Assembly (NCBI GenBank): GCA_936908745.1
Contig: CAKZFX010000013.1
Location: 124,001-188,000, forward strand
Source of the DNA: an uncultured Chitinophagaceae bacterium
GTDB lineage: Bacteria; Bacteroidota; Bacteroidia; Chitinophagales; Chitinophagaceae
Length of the DNA: 64,000 bases
Direction of reading: 5' to 3'
This document shows, in pieces, positions 27,190 to 34,651 of the stretch (within the stretch, counting starts at the first letter, position 1; each line of letters opens with the position of its first letter). The position numbers and the translations under genes are program-made. The notes below the pieces were generated by a model. The model was not told the DNA's origin and made no database searches. It was given only the letters and a program-made list of their open reading frames with translations.

Positions 27190-27224
27190 GCTTTTGCTGA
27201 TTGTTTAACCATTAAAGCAAAAGC
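27190..27224 (+). promoter_or_regulatory. Hairpin immediately before the first trpF start codon
   Basis: GCTTTTGCT (27190-27198) pairs perfectly with AGCAAAAGC (27216-27224) around a 17-base loop, ending two bases before the ATG at 27227. There is no T-run. It could mask translation initiation of the first trpF or be incidental. Confidence 0.4.
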
Positions 27225-27226
27225 GC

Positions 27227-27892
27227 ATGCGAATCAAGGTTTGCGGAATGACATTACCGGAACAGGTAAACGCCCTGGACGAAATGGGTGTTGACCTGGC
27301 AGGGTTTATTTTCTACGAGAAATCGCCTCGTTATGTAAAAAAGAAAATGAGTGCTGCGACGATGAAAAAAGCCGGCGGACGTATTGCTAAAGTCGGTGTC
27401 TTTGTCAACATGCCATTTGAAGAACTGATGCAGACGGTGGAGGAATACAGGCTGGACATGGTACAATTGCATGGCGATGAATCGGAGCGGTTTTGCGAAC
27501 GGGTGGCGAACTATGTAACGGTGATCAAAGCTTTTCGCCTGAGTGATAACGACCCGATCGATTGGATGGTGCGGCCTTTTCATGAAGCGAGTGATATGTA
27601 TATGTTCGACACGCTGGGCGCAGGCTACGGCGGCACAGGCAAAAAATTTGACTGGAATGTATTGAAAGGAACAAACACCAATAAGCTCTTTTTCCTGAGT
27701 GGTGGCATTGAACCGGGCGACGAAGAAAAGCTAAAAGAATTTGAAAAAACAGCTGAAGGTAAAAAGCTGTTTGCGGCAGATATCAACAGCCGGTTTGAAA
27801 TAAGTGCAGGTGTAAAAGATATGAGCAAGATACAGGCATTCGTGACAAACATGCGAAACACAGAAGCCGGTAAACTAAAAGACGACGACTAA
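27227..27892 (+). CDS. trpF: Phosphoribosylanthranilate isomerase, first copy
   Basis: This enzyme isomerises PRA to CdRP. It retains the catalytic Cys6 in IKVCGMT and Asp128 in MYMFDTLG. Phosphate-binding and barrel motifs are FIFYEKSPRYV, KVGVFVN, VQLHGDESERFC, VIKAF, GGTGKKFDW, FLSGGIEPGD and ADINSRFE. At 221 residues it is slightly long, with an acidic C-terminal tail. A second trpF follows 10 bases later and the two proteins share roughly half of their residues by eye. Both look functional, so the pair is a divergent tandem duplication, not a decaying copy. Confidence 0.95.
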   Translation: MRIKVCGMTLPEQVNALDEMGVDLAGFIFYEKSPRYVKKKMSAATMKKAGGRIAKVGVFVNMPFEELMQTVEEYRLDMVQLHGDESERFCERVANYVTVIKAFRLSDNDPIDWMVRPFHEASDMYMFDTLGAGYGGTGKKFDWNVLKGTNTNKLFFLSGGIEPGDEEKLKEFEKTAEGKKLFAADINSRFEISAGVKDMSKIQAFVTNMRNTEAGKLKDDD

Positions 27893-27902
27893 AAACGAAC
27901 AC

Positions 27903-28529
27903 ATGAATATAAAAGTTTGCGGAATCACGGAAATGAAACAATTGCAGCAACTCGATGGATTGAACATCGACTTTGCCGGGCTGATCTTTTACAAAGATTC
28001 ACCCCGTTACATTGCTGATAAATTGTCAAAAAAGGAAGTAAAAGGGGCCGACTTCGACCTGAAGAAAGTGGGTGTGTTTGTAAACCCTGAAATGATAGAT
28101 GTGCTGGATGCCATTGATGACTATGGATTGGATGTGGTGCAACTCCACGGTGATGAAAGCGCTGAAATGTGCGAGGACTTAAGTGCAGAAGTGGAAGTGA
28201 TAAAAGCATTCCGGGTGACGGATGGTTCTGATATAGATGAAATGGTGGCCGACTATGATGCCGTTTGCGACTACTACTTGTTTGATACAGGCGGGTTAAA
28301 AGAGACATTGGGTGGCACAGGTAAACAATTTGACTGGAATATTTTGAAAAATGCAAAAATCGAAAAACCGTTTTTCTTAAGTGGCGGCATTGGCCCGGAT
28401 GATGCAGCCAAAGTAAAAGCTTTTAAACATCTCGACTTTTTTGGTATTGATATCAACAGTCGTTTTGAAACAGCGCCGGGTGTAAAAGACATGGCGAAAA
28501 TATTGCAGTTTAAGATGGGGTTGAAGTAA
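27903..28529 (+). CDS. trpF: Phosphoribosylanthranilate isomerase, second copy
   Basis: This is a second complete TrpF-type barrel with catalytic Cys6 (IKVCGIT) and Asp128 (YYLFDTGG). It has LIFYKDSPRYI, KVGVFVNPE, VQLHGDESAEMC, VIKAFRV, LGGTGKQFDW, FLSGGIGPDD and GIDINSRFE. It is 208 residues and acidic. Both catalytic residues are at the same positions as in copy 1, but the helices differ widely, so the duplication is old or one copy was acquired. Which copy carries the main flux cannot be told from sequence. Confidence 0.94.
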   Translation: MNIKVCGITEMKQLQQLDGLNIDFAGLIFYKDSPRYIADKLSKKEVKGADFDLKKVGVFVNPEMIDVLDAIDDYGLDVVQLHGDESAEMCEDLSAEVEVIKAFRVTDGSDIDEMVADYDAVCDYYLFDTGGLKETLGGTGKQFDWNILKNAKIEKPFFLSGGIGPDDAAKVKAFKHLDFFGIDINSRFETAPGVKDMAKILQFKMGLK

Positions 28530-28538
28530 AAGAAAAGT

Positions 28539-28611
28539 GGCAGCTGTGAGAGTTCCCCGCCGGTGGCGGGGCGAAGTAAGTGAAAATAATGCTGTAGTAA
28601 ACCGGGGTGGG
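28539..28611 (+). repeat. Hairpin repeat module, left copy flanking the DUF559 gene
   Basis: The module begins GGCAGCT. It contains a hairpin, CCCCGCC (28555-28561) pairing with GGCGGGG (28565-28571), then about 30 A/T-rich bases (GCTGTAGTAAACC) and ends GGGGTGGG (28604-28611). A second copy lies inverted after the gene (29067-29132) and a third in direct orientation before trpB (29128-29220). Confidence 0.75.
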
Positions 28612-28617
28612 TGCAAA

Positions 28618-29064
28618 ATGAGAAGGAGAATTATTCCATACAATCCGAACCTTAAAGAATTAGCGAGAAAGTTGCGAAATAATATGACTTTCTCAGAGGT
28701 TAAATTATGGAATGAATTAAAGAATGGCCAGCTAATGGGTTATGACTTCGATCGTCAACGGCCTATTGGAAACTATATCGTTGATTTCTTTTGTAAAGAC
28801 TTGCAACTGGCAATTGAAGTGGATGGAATAACACATCTGGATGAAAAAGTGATTGCGAAAGATTTTGTAAGGCAACAGGATATAGAAAACTGTGGCGTTA
28901 GCTTCTTACGATTTGATGCGCTACTGGTAATAAACAAAGTAGAAGCGGTTGTAAGAGAAATACGAGATTGGGTATTGAGTTATGAAGAAAAGAACGGGGT
29001 GAGTGTGTTTGCATTAAGAAAACGCGAGGCACTAGCAAATCCTGTTTCAAGGAAGCGGAAATAA
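28618..29064 (+). CDS. DUF559 (Vsr-like) endonuclease-domain protein inserted in the trp operon
   Basis: This is a 148-residue protein of the DUF559 family, which has the Vsr/PD-(D/E)xK-type nuclease fold. Motifs are LARKLRNNMTFSEVKLWNEL, FDRQRPIGNYIVDFFCKDLQ, LAIEVDGITHLDEK (Asp and Glu of the predicted active site around VDFFC and IEVDG) and the terminal DIENCGVSFLRFDA. The ATG at 28618 was chosen because the upstream extension only translates the repeat. The gene fits exactly between GGGGTGGG and CCCACCCC: the start is 6 bases after one and the stop 2 bases before the other. It has no tryptophan role. Its position between trpF and trpB suggests a selfish insertion that keeps the operon readable. 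Confidence 0.88.
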   Translation: MRRRIIPYNPNLKELARKLRNNMTFSEVKLWNELKNGQLMGYDFDRQRPIGNYIVDFFCKDLQLAIEVDGITHLDEKVIAKDFVRQQDIENCGVSFLRFDALLVINKVEAVVREIRDWVLSYEEKNGVSVFALRKREALANPVSRKRK

Positions 29065-29066
29065 AT

Positions 29067-29132
29067 CCCACCCCTTTCGGAAAATTCTTTATAACAAAAT
29101 ACTGCCGCCCCTCCGGTGGAGGGGAGAGGCAG
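29067..29132 (-). repeat. Hairpin repeat module, inverted copy after the DUF559 gene
   Basis: It starts CCCACCCC (29067-29074), runs through about 30 A/T-rich bases and reaches a double hairpin: CTGCC (29102-29106) with GGCAG (29128-29132), and inside it CCCCTCC (29108-29114) with GGAGGGG (29118-29124). Read on the minus strand it has the same order as the left copy. Confidence 0.7.
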
Positions 29133-29220
29133 CTTGAAATTTGAAAATCGGTTTTAGGGCTCATTCCCGCCTGGGGCGGGGGCAAATTGAGAAACATATT
29201 GCTTTAGTAAACGGGGTGGG
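29128..29220 (+). repeat. Hairpin repeat module, direct copy before trpB
   Basis: It begins GGCAGCT, shared with the outer stem of the preceding inverted copy. It has a hairpin CCCGCC (29166-29171) with GGCGGG (29175-29180), then GCTTTAGTAAAC and ends GGGGTGGG (29213-29220), 11 bases before the trpB ATG. The last ~45 bases match the left copy closely. Confidence 0.72.
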
Positions 29221-29231
29221 AAAAGAAAAGA

Positions 29232-30422
29232 ATGACAACAACACAAACATATACAGTTCCTGATGCACACGGCTACTATGGGCAATTTGGTGGCGCATAC
29301 ATTCCTGAAATGTTACACCAGAACGTAGAGGAGCTGCGGACAAAATACGTAGAGATAATTGGCGAACCGGGTTTTCAAAAGGAATTTCAGCAACTGCTGA
29401 CAGACTATGTTGGAAGACCCACACCGCTGTACTTGGCTGAACGGTTAAGCGCTGCATTCAACACAACTATTTACCTGAAGCGGGAAGACCTTTGCCATAC
29501 CGGCGCACATAAGATCAACAATACAATCGGGCAAATCTTACTGGCGCAACGTCTCGGCAAGCAACGCATCATCGCCGAAACAGGCGCCGGTCAGCATGGC
29601 GTGGCAACGGCAACCGTCTGTGCATTGAAAGGAATTGAATGTATTGTTTACATGGGAGAAAAAGATATTGAACGGCAAGCTCCCAATGTGGCACGTATGA
29701 AAATGCTCGGTGCCACAGTGATACCGGCAACGAGTGGTAGCAAAACATTAAAAGACGCTACCAATGAAGCAATCAGGGATTGGATTAATAACCCGAACGA
29801 TACACATTATATCATCGGGAGCGTGGTAGGGCCACATCCTTACCCGGATATGGTGGCAAGATTTCAAAGTGTGATCAGTGCCGAAATGCGCAAACAATTG
29901 TTGGAAAAAACAAGCAGTGAACTACCAAACTACGTGGTAGCCTGTGTGGGTGGCGGTAGCAACGCGGCAGGCGCCTTCTACCATTATTTAGACGAGAAAC
30001 CGGTGCAATTGGTTGCAGTGGAAGCAGCAGGCGAAGGGGTGAACACCGGCAAAAGCGCTGCTACAACAGCCTTAGGCAAACCCGGTATTTTGCACGGCAG
30101 CAAAAGCTTATTGATGCAAACGGAAGATGGACAAGTGGTGGAGCCGCATAGTATTTCCGCAGGTCTTGACTATCCCGGGATCGGCCCCTTACACGCCAAC
30201 TTATTTGCAAGCGGAAGAGCTCAATTTTTATCAGCAACGGACAAAGAAGCATTGGACGCTGCTTTTGAACTGGCAAAACTCGAAGGCATTATCCCGGCGC
30301 TGGAAAGTGCGCATGCGCTGGCTGGTTTAAAACAACTGAACTTCAAAAAAGAAGAGGTGGTGATGGTTTGTTTAAGCGGGAGAGGAGATAAGGATTTGAG
30401 CACGTACATGAAGAACTTATAA
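29232..30422 (+). CDS. trpB: Tryptophan synthase beta chain
   Basis: This PLP enzyme condenses indole with serine. Motifs are GYYGQFGGAYIPEML, the PLP lysine in CHTGAHKINNTIGQ, AETGAGQHGVATATVCA, ACVGGGSNAAGAFYHY (phosphate-binding loop) and SAGLDYPGIGP. At 396 residues it is a standard TrpB1. It lies downstream of the DUF559 insertion, so its expression depends on read-through of the hairpin repeats or on a promoter within them. Confidence 0.97.
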   Translation: MTTTQTYTVPDAHGYYGQFGGAYIPEMLHQNVEELRTKYVEIIGEPGFQKEFQQLLTDYVGRPTPLYLAERLSAAFNTTIYLKREDLCHTGAHKINNTIGQILLAQRLGKQRIIAETGAGQHGVATATVCALKGIECIVYMGEKDIERQAPNVARMKMLGATVIPATSGSKTLKDATNEAIRDWINNPNDTHYIIGSVVGPHPYPDMVARFQSVISAEMRKQLLEKTSSELPNYVVACVGGGSNAAGAFYHYLDEKPVQLVAVEAAGEGVNTGKSAATTALGKPGILHGSKSLLMQTEDGQVVEPHSISAGLDYPGIGPLHANLFASGRAQFLSATDKEALDAAFELAKLEGIIPALESAHALAGLKQLNFKKEEVVMVCLSGRGDKDLSTYMKNL

Positions 30423-30442
30423 CTTATAATTACGAAGTACGA

Positions 30443-30496
30443 AGGGCCGCAAAGATTGAGACGCTTTGTGATTCTTTGTGTCTTTGTGGGAAAATA
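30443..30496. repeat. Dispersed palindromic intergenic repeat, family A, copy 3
   Basis: It contains CCGCAAAGATTGAGACGC on the left and CTTTGTGATTCTTTGTGTCT then TTGTGGG on the right. It fills most of the gap between trpB and trpA and ends just before the trpA start. Confidence 0.65.
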
Positions 30497-30500
30497 AACT

Positions 30501-31271
30501 ATGAACAGGCTACAACAACTATTCAAGAATAAACCCAGCAACATCCTCAACGTTTACTGCACAGCCGGTTATCCGCAACCCGATTCCACGCTGGAAGTAA
30601 TGAAAACCTTGCAGGCCAATGGAGCGGATATTATCGAACTCGGTATGCCTTTCAGTGATCCGCTGGCAGACGGCCCGGTCATACAACAAAGCAGTTCTGT
30701 TGCATTAGCCAATGGCATGACGATCAAAAAACTGTTTGCGCAGTTAAAAGACTTTCGCCAAAAGGTGGAAGTCCCGGTTGTACTGATGGGCTATATGAAC
30801 TCTGTTTTGCAATACGGGTTTGAAAAATTCTGTGCTGATGCAGCCGGGGTGGGTATTGATGGCCTGATACTTCCTGATCTTCCCGAATATGAATTTGAAA
30901 CGGAATACGGTGCGATCATAAAAAAATACGGGCTTGACTTTATCTTTTTGGTCACCCCTGAAACATCCGAAGAAAGAATCAAAAAGCTCGACCATCTTAG
31001 CAGCGGCTTCTTGTATGCTGTTTCTTCTTCCTCTACAACCGGCTCTGGCAAATCCAATGCTGGTATAAAAGAATACCTCCGGCGCCTTCAATCCTTACAA
31101 CTCAAAAACCCTGTATTGGTGGGTTTTGGCATTAAGGACAAACAAAGCTTTAATGAAGCCTGCGAATACGCCAATGGTGCTATTATTGGCTCGGCTTATA
31201 TCCAGGCACTTGGAAACGGGTTGCCCGTGAAAGAGGCTACCAGCCGCTTTTTAGACGGGATTTTAAAATAG
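30501..31271 (+). CDS. trpA: Tryptophan synthase alpha chain
   Basis: This enzyme cleaves indole-3-glycerol phosphate to indole, which it channels to TrpB. The catalytic Glu and Asp lie in IIELGMPFSDPLADGPVIQ. Other barrel motifs are VLMGYMNSVLQYG, GLILPDLPEYE, YAVSSSSTTGSG, VLVGFGIKDKQ and GAIIGSAYIQAL. At 256 residues it is of typical length. It is the last gene of the operon. Confidence 0.97.
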   Translation: MNRLQQLFKNKPSNILNVYCTAGYPQPDSTLEVMKTLQANGADIIELGMPFSDPLADGPVIQQSSSVALANGMTIKKLFAQLKDFRQKVEVPVVLMGYMNSVLQYGFEKFCADAAGVGIDGLILPDLPEYEFETEYGAIIKKYGLDFIFLVTPETSEERIKKLDHLSSGFLYAVSSSSTTGSGKSNAGIKEYLRRLQSLQLKNPVLVGFGIKDKQSFNEACEYANGAIIGSAYIQALGNGLPVKEATSRFLDGILK

Positions 31272-31296
31272 TTTCGCCCCGGGGATTAACATTTTT

Positions 31297-31340
31297 AGCC
31301 CGTTTTAAGGCTTTAAATGCTGTTATTTGTTAAACGGGCT
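31297..31340. other. Hairpin downstream of trpA without a T-run
   Basis: AGCCCGTTT (31297-31305) pairs with AAACGGGCT (31332-31340) across a 26-base A/T-rich loop. It could mark the 3' end of the trp transcript, but the sequence after it (TCCGGGATG) is not a terminator tail. Confidence 0.35.
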
Positions 31341-31361
31341 TCCGGGATGCGCCTGATTGTT

Positions 31362-31369
31362 TAAATTTG
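31362..31369 (+). promoter_or_regulatory. Putative -7 promoter element of the TlpA-family gene
   Basis: TAAATTTG fits TAnnTTTG and lies 25 bases before the start at 31395. No matching TTTG at the expected spacing was found. Confidence 0.4.
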
Positions 31370-31394
31370 AGACCTTAAAAACAACAAATCACGT

Positions 31395-32573
31395 ATGCGC
31401 AGGATTTTATTATTTGTTTTATTGCTGCAAGGAATGGTGGGGCTGGCACAAAACAAAACAGCATCAAAAACAAAACCCGCACCCGCTGTTGAAAAAGGGT
31501 TTGTGATCACCGGCAATATCAGCGGCCTTACTGAAAATACATTAGTAAAACTGGTGAATGCAAATACCAACGCCGACATTACCACCACTACGGTGCAAAT
31601 AAAAAAAACAACCGTTAAGAAAAACGGTAAGCCGGTAACTACTTCTCAAAGCTATTTTATACTGAAAGGCGAAGTGACCGAACCCGATCTTTGCATGATA
31701 GCCATCGGCGATATGCGTCCTTTTAATCTTTACATGGAGAACAGCAAAATCACTATCACGGGTAAAATGGGCGACAGCCCTAACTGGGTGGTGAAAGGTT
31801 CTGCTTCACATGCCGACTTTGCGCAATTTGAAAAAACATTTACACCGCTGGCGCAAAACATCAATAGCACAGCGAGTACTATCAACGGTATGGTGGAAGG
31901 TCCGCTGCGTGATTCTTTATTAAAAGTTTACTATGGTCAGCAAACAGGCATCCAGGCGGCGATTGATAACTATATCAGCACCAGAAAAAAATCATACGTT
32001 TCTGCATTCGTATTGCTGGTGACCATGAGCTTTAATGACAACCCTTTTACTGCCGAAGCAAGATATAATCTATTGGACACTGCCGTACAGCATTCTTATC
32101 TCGGCAGCATCTTAGGCGGACAGATAGCTGACAGCAAAGTGGGCGCAGTAGGCACACAGGCAATGGACTTTGTACAGGCCGACACTTCGGGCAATCCTGT
32201 TTCTCTTTCTTCTTTCCGTGGCAAATATGTGCTGGTCGACTTCTGGGCAAGCTGGTGCCGCCCTTGTCGTGAAGAAAATCCGAACGTGGTAAACAACTAC
32301 AATAAATTCAAGGATAAAAACTTTACCGTTCTCGGTGTTTCATTAGACAGGCCGGGACGTAAAGAAGACTGGGTAAATGCTATTCAGCAGGATGGGCTTA
32401 CATGGACGCATGTAAGCGACCTGCAGTTCTGGAACAATGAAGTGGCCAAACTGTATCGCGTGCAGGGCATTCCGCAAAACATTTTGGTGGATCCTAAAGG
32501 TGTGATCGTAGGCAAAAATCTTCGGGGTCCTGATCTCGAAGCGAAGCTGTGTCAAATATTAGGATGTAACTAA
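31395..32573 (+). CDS. TlpA-family thiol-disulfide oxidoreductase with DUF4369-like N-terminus
   Basis: This is an exported periplasmic redox protein. A signal peptide ends near VGLAQ. Residues ~35-150 form a DUF4369-like beta domain (FVITGNISGLTENTLVKLVN). After a helical middle section comes a thioredoxin/AlkD-Redoxin domain with NPVSLSSFRGKYVLVDFWAS, the active site WCRPCRE, and the cis-proline loop YRVQGIPQNILVDPKG. It probably acts in thiol reduction linked to cytochrome maturation or envelope stress. It is followed by a terminator and so forms a single-gene unit after the trp operon. Confidence 0.93.
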   Translation: MRRILLFVLLLQGMVGLAQNKTASKTKPAPAVEKGFVITGNISGLTENTLVKLVNANTNADITTTTVQIKKTTVKKNGKPVTTSQSYFILKGEVTEPDLCMIAIGDMRPFNLYMENSKITITGKMGDSPNWVVKGSASHADFAQFEKTFTPLAQNINSTASTINGMVEGPLRDSLLKVYYGQQTGIQAAIDNYISTRKKSYVSAFVLLVTMSFNDNPFTAEARYNLLDTAVQHSYLGSILGGQIADSKVGAVGTQAMDFVQADTSGNPVSLSSFRGKYVLVDFWASWCRPCREENPNVVNNYNKFKDKNFTVLGVSLDRPGRKEDWVNAIQQDGLTWTHVSDLQFWNNEVAKLYRVQGIPQNILVDPKGVIVGKNLRGPDLEAKLCQILGCN

Positions 32574-32580
32574 ATACAGT

Positions 32581-32612
32581 AAAAAGCAGGGAGAACACTT
32601 CCTGCTTTTTTA
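32581..32612 (+). terminator. Rho-independent terminator after the TlpA-family gene
   Basis: AAAAAGCAGG (32581-32590) pairs perfectly with CCTGCTTTTT (32601-32610) around a 10-base loop. The A-run and T-run make it potentially bidirectional. Confidence 0.85.
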
Positions 32613-32682
32613 TTACAACCCGGTTTCATTGCATAAAAAAACGTAGTTTCAATCCCGTTTATCACTTCAAACTTACTAATTC

Positions 32683-33315
32683 ATGCGCCGCCTTCTTTTA
32701 ATCCCTGTTTCATTATTTGTTATTTACTCTTTTACAACCCTTGACAGCAATCGTAAAAAATGGGTATCTCTTTTTGATGGCAAAACACTCAATGGCTGGA
32801 AAGTAGGGGCTAACGCAGAAACCTTTAAAGTGGAAGATGGCAATATTGTTGTCAACGGGAATGTGGCGCATCTTTTCTACGATGGCCCGGTGCAGAATCA
32901 CGACTTCAAAGACTTTGAATTCAAAGCTGATGTAATGACAATGACGGGTTCTAACTCCGGTATCTACTTCCATACCGTGTTCCAGGAAAGTTCATGGCCA
33001 AAAAAAGGATATGAAGTGCAGGTAAACAATTCGCATACGGACTGGCGCAGGACTGGCAGCCTCTATGCCATCAACGATATCAAAGAAACCTATGTAAAAG
33101 ACAGCGTTTGGTACACTGAGCATATTATCGTGAAAGGGAAAAATATCAAAGTTTTTATCAACGATAAAAAAGTGGTGGACTATACAGAGCCTGAAAATGC
33201 GCAACGGGAGAAAGGAATGGAGCAGCGATTGATCAGCAACGGAACATTTGCCTTGCAGGGACATGATCCTAAAAGTAAAGTGTTATACAAAAACATTAAA
33301 GTGCGGGTACTGTAA
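32683..33315 (+). CDS. Exported DUF1080 (3-keto-disaccharide hydrolase type) protein
   Basis: This is a 210-residue exported protein with the DUF1080 jelly-roll: KKWVSLFDGKTLNGWKVG, KDFEFKADVMTMTGSNSGIYF, GYEVQVNNSHTDW and the closing LQGHDPKSKVLYKNIKVRVL. Relatives in Bacteroidota hydrolyse 3-keto-glycosides in the periplasm or only bind sugars. It stands apart from the PUL, so its substrate is not indicated. A hydrophobic N-terminal signal (LLLIPVSLFVIYSFTTL) is present. Confidence 0.9.
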   Translation: MRRLLLIPVSLFVIYSFTTLDSNRKKWVSLFDGKTLNGWKVGANAETFKVEDGNIVVNGNVAHLFYDGPVQNHDFKDFEFKADVMTMTGSNSGIYFHTVFQESSWPKKGYEVQVNNSHTDWRRTGSLYAINDIKETYVKDSVWYTEHIIVKGKNIKVFINDKKVVDYTEPENAQREKGMEQRLISNGTFALQGHDPKSKVLYKNIKVRVL

Positions 33316-33325
33316 AATTGCTGCG

Positions 33326-33745
33326 TTACTGCTGTTGCTCTTCAGGCATCGGCAGTTGCTCAGGAAAAAGAATTTGCTCCCTGGAGCTGCCGCCTTGTTT
33401 TGTATAAATTCGGGTCAGTATGCCGAGGCTATTATAGATATAATATCGTTCTGCTTTCAACAATCCTTTCTTATTATAATCGGCTTCATAACTGATAGTA
33501 GCTGCATCCTTATACGTGCCGCGGTACTTTCTTTTCCCGTTTCTCCAGAATGTTTCCTCTATACTTGTATACAACTCGCCACGACTGTTGTATTGTATTC
33601 GTTCACGGCTGCGGATAGTGCCGTTTTTATAATAACTGACTTCTTCTGCCAATGAATCAACAGGTACGAACGGGTTGGGAGCGGCTGTGACGATGGTGGG
33701 TTGCCCAAAAAATGAAAAGGAAACAAACAGGCAGGATAACAGCAT
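33326..33745 (-). CDS. Exported protein with MORN/YwqK-like repeats
   Basis: This is a 139-residue secreted protein with a signal peptide (LLSCLFVSFSFFG). The repeated pattern of Tyr-rich strands, SYYKNGTIRSRERIQYNSRG, ETFWRNGKRKYRGTYKD and ADYNKKGLLKAERYYIYN, is that of YwqK/MORN-like repeats, often found as variable accessory proteins in Bacteroidota. Function is unknown. It is convergent with the DUF1080 gene with a gap of about 10 bases. Confidence 0.75.
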   Translation of the reverse strand: MLLSCLFVSFSFFGQPTIVTAAPNPFVPVDSLAEEVSYYKNGTIRSRERIQYNSRGELYTSIEETFWRNGKRKYRGTYKDAATISYEADYNKKGLLKAERYYIYNSLGILTRIYTKQGGSSREQILFPEQLPMPEEQQQ

Positions 33746-33838
33746 GGCACAAAGGTTTCCTGAAAATAAAAAGGAATGGCTTTAACATATGTTAAAACGG
33801 GTTAAAAACAGGCTTTTGCTATGCTATTTTAACAGGGG

Positions 33839-34558
33839 CTAAGCCAGTTGACGCTTGTAGATCTGTACCGTATTTTCCAGCCCTAAATAAAGCGCATCGC
33901 AGATCAGCGCATGACCAATGCTGACTTCATCCAGCCAGGGAATATGTTGTTTGAAAAATTGCAGGTTCTGCCTGTCGAGGTCGTGACCGGCATTTAATCC
34001 TAACCCTAACTCCTGCGCCCTCTTCGCCGCTTCCACATACGGAGCGATTGCCAATTGCTTATTGCCTGTTGCAAACTCCTTAGCATAGCCTTCTGTATAC
34101 AACTCGATGCGATCAGTACCTGTTTCAGCGGCGCCTTCCACCATCTGCACATCAGGATCAACAAAAATAGAAACACGTATGCCTGCCGTTTTAAAAACAG
34201 CAATCATATCCTGCAAATACTTCCTGTTCTTGATCGTGTCCCATCCATGATCGGAAGTCAACTGTCCCAATACATCCGGCACTAAGGTCACCTGGTGGGG
34301 TTTTGTTTCCAATACAAGATCTACAAACTTCTGTTCGGTACAATTGCCTTCAATATTAAACTCGGTTGTAATAACCGGTTTTATCTGCCGCACATCATCA
34401 TAACGGATATGGCGTTCGTCGGGTCTTGGGTGAACCGTCACGCCATCCGCTCCAAAGCGCTGCACATCTATCGCCGCTTTTACCACATCAGGATTATTAC
34501 CACCTCTTGAATTGCGCAGCGTGGCAATTTTATTGATATTGACAGAAAGTTTTGTCAT
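33839..34558 (-). CDS. pdxJ: Pyridoxine 5'-phosphate synthase
   Basis: This enzyme makes pyridoxine 5'-phosphate from deoxyxylulose phosphate and 3-amino-2-oxopropyl phosphate. Motifs are LSVNINKIATLRNSRGGNNP, GADGVTVHPRPDERHI, FNIEGN, VTLVPDV, VSIFVDPD, TDRIELYTEGYA, GLNAGHDLDRQNL and EVSIGHALICDALYLGL. At 239 residues it is typical. A -7 box lies 15 bases before the ATG. Confidence 0.97.
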   Translation of the reverse strand: MTKLSVNINKIATLRNSRGGNNPDVVKAAIDVQRFGADGVTVHPRPDERHIRYDDVRQIKPVITTEFNIEGNCTEQKFVDLVLETKPHQVTLVPDVLGQLTSDHGWDTIKNRKYLQDMIAVFKTAGIRVSIFVDPDVQMVEGAAETGTDRIELYTEGYAKEFATGNKQLAIAPYVEAAKRAQELGLGLNAGHDLDRQNLQFFKQHIPWLDEVSIGHALICDALYLGLENTVQIYKRQLA

Positions 34559-34572
34559 TCGTTTTCTTTGCT

Positions 34573-34580
34573 CAAAGGTA
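34573..34580 (-). promoter_or_regulatory. Putative -7 promoter element of pdxJ
   Basis: On the minus strand this reads TACCTTTG, 15 bases before the pdxJ ATG. The preceding T-run offers only a weak -33 match. Confidence 0.5.
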
Positions 34581-34591
34581 CAGGATGTAGC

Positions 34592-34623
34592 AAAAAAAAC
34601 CTGTCCCGCTAAAGCAGGACAGG
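34592..34623 (-). terminator. Rho-independent terminator of the T9SS cargo gene
   Basis: On the minus strand CCTGTCC (34617-34623) pairs with GGACAGG (34600-34606), followed by TTTTTTTT. It lies 30 bases after the stop of the gene at 34652 and just upstream of pdxJ. Confidence 0.85.
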
Positions 34624-34651
34624 GTCAACTAAAACCTGTGTGAACTAAAAG

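Noticed and set aside
27925..28356. 143-codon antisense frame across the second trpF.
   Set aside because: Shadow of a well-supported trpF gene; composition is Ser/His/Pro-rich and not protein-like.
28537..28617. Upstream extension of the DUF559 frame (27 extra residues).
   Set aside because: It only translates the hairpin repeat; the family begins at the ATG at 28618.
31297..31340. Hairpin after trpA considered as a terminator.
   Set aside because: There is no T-run and the loop is long; recorded only as a hairpin.
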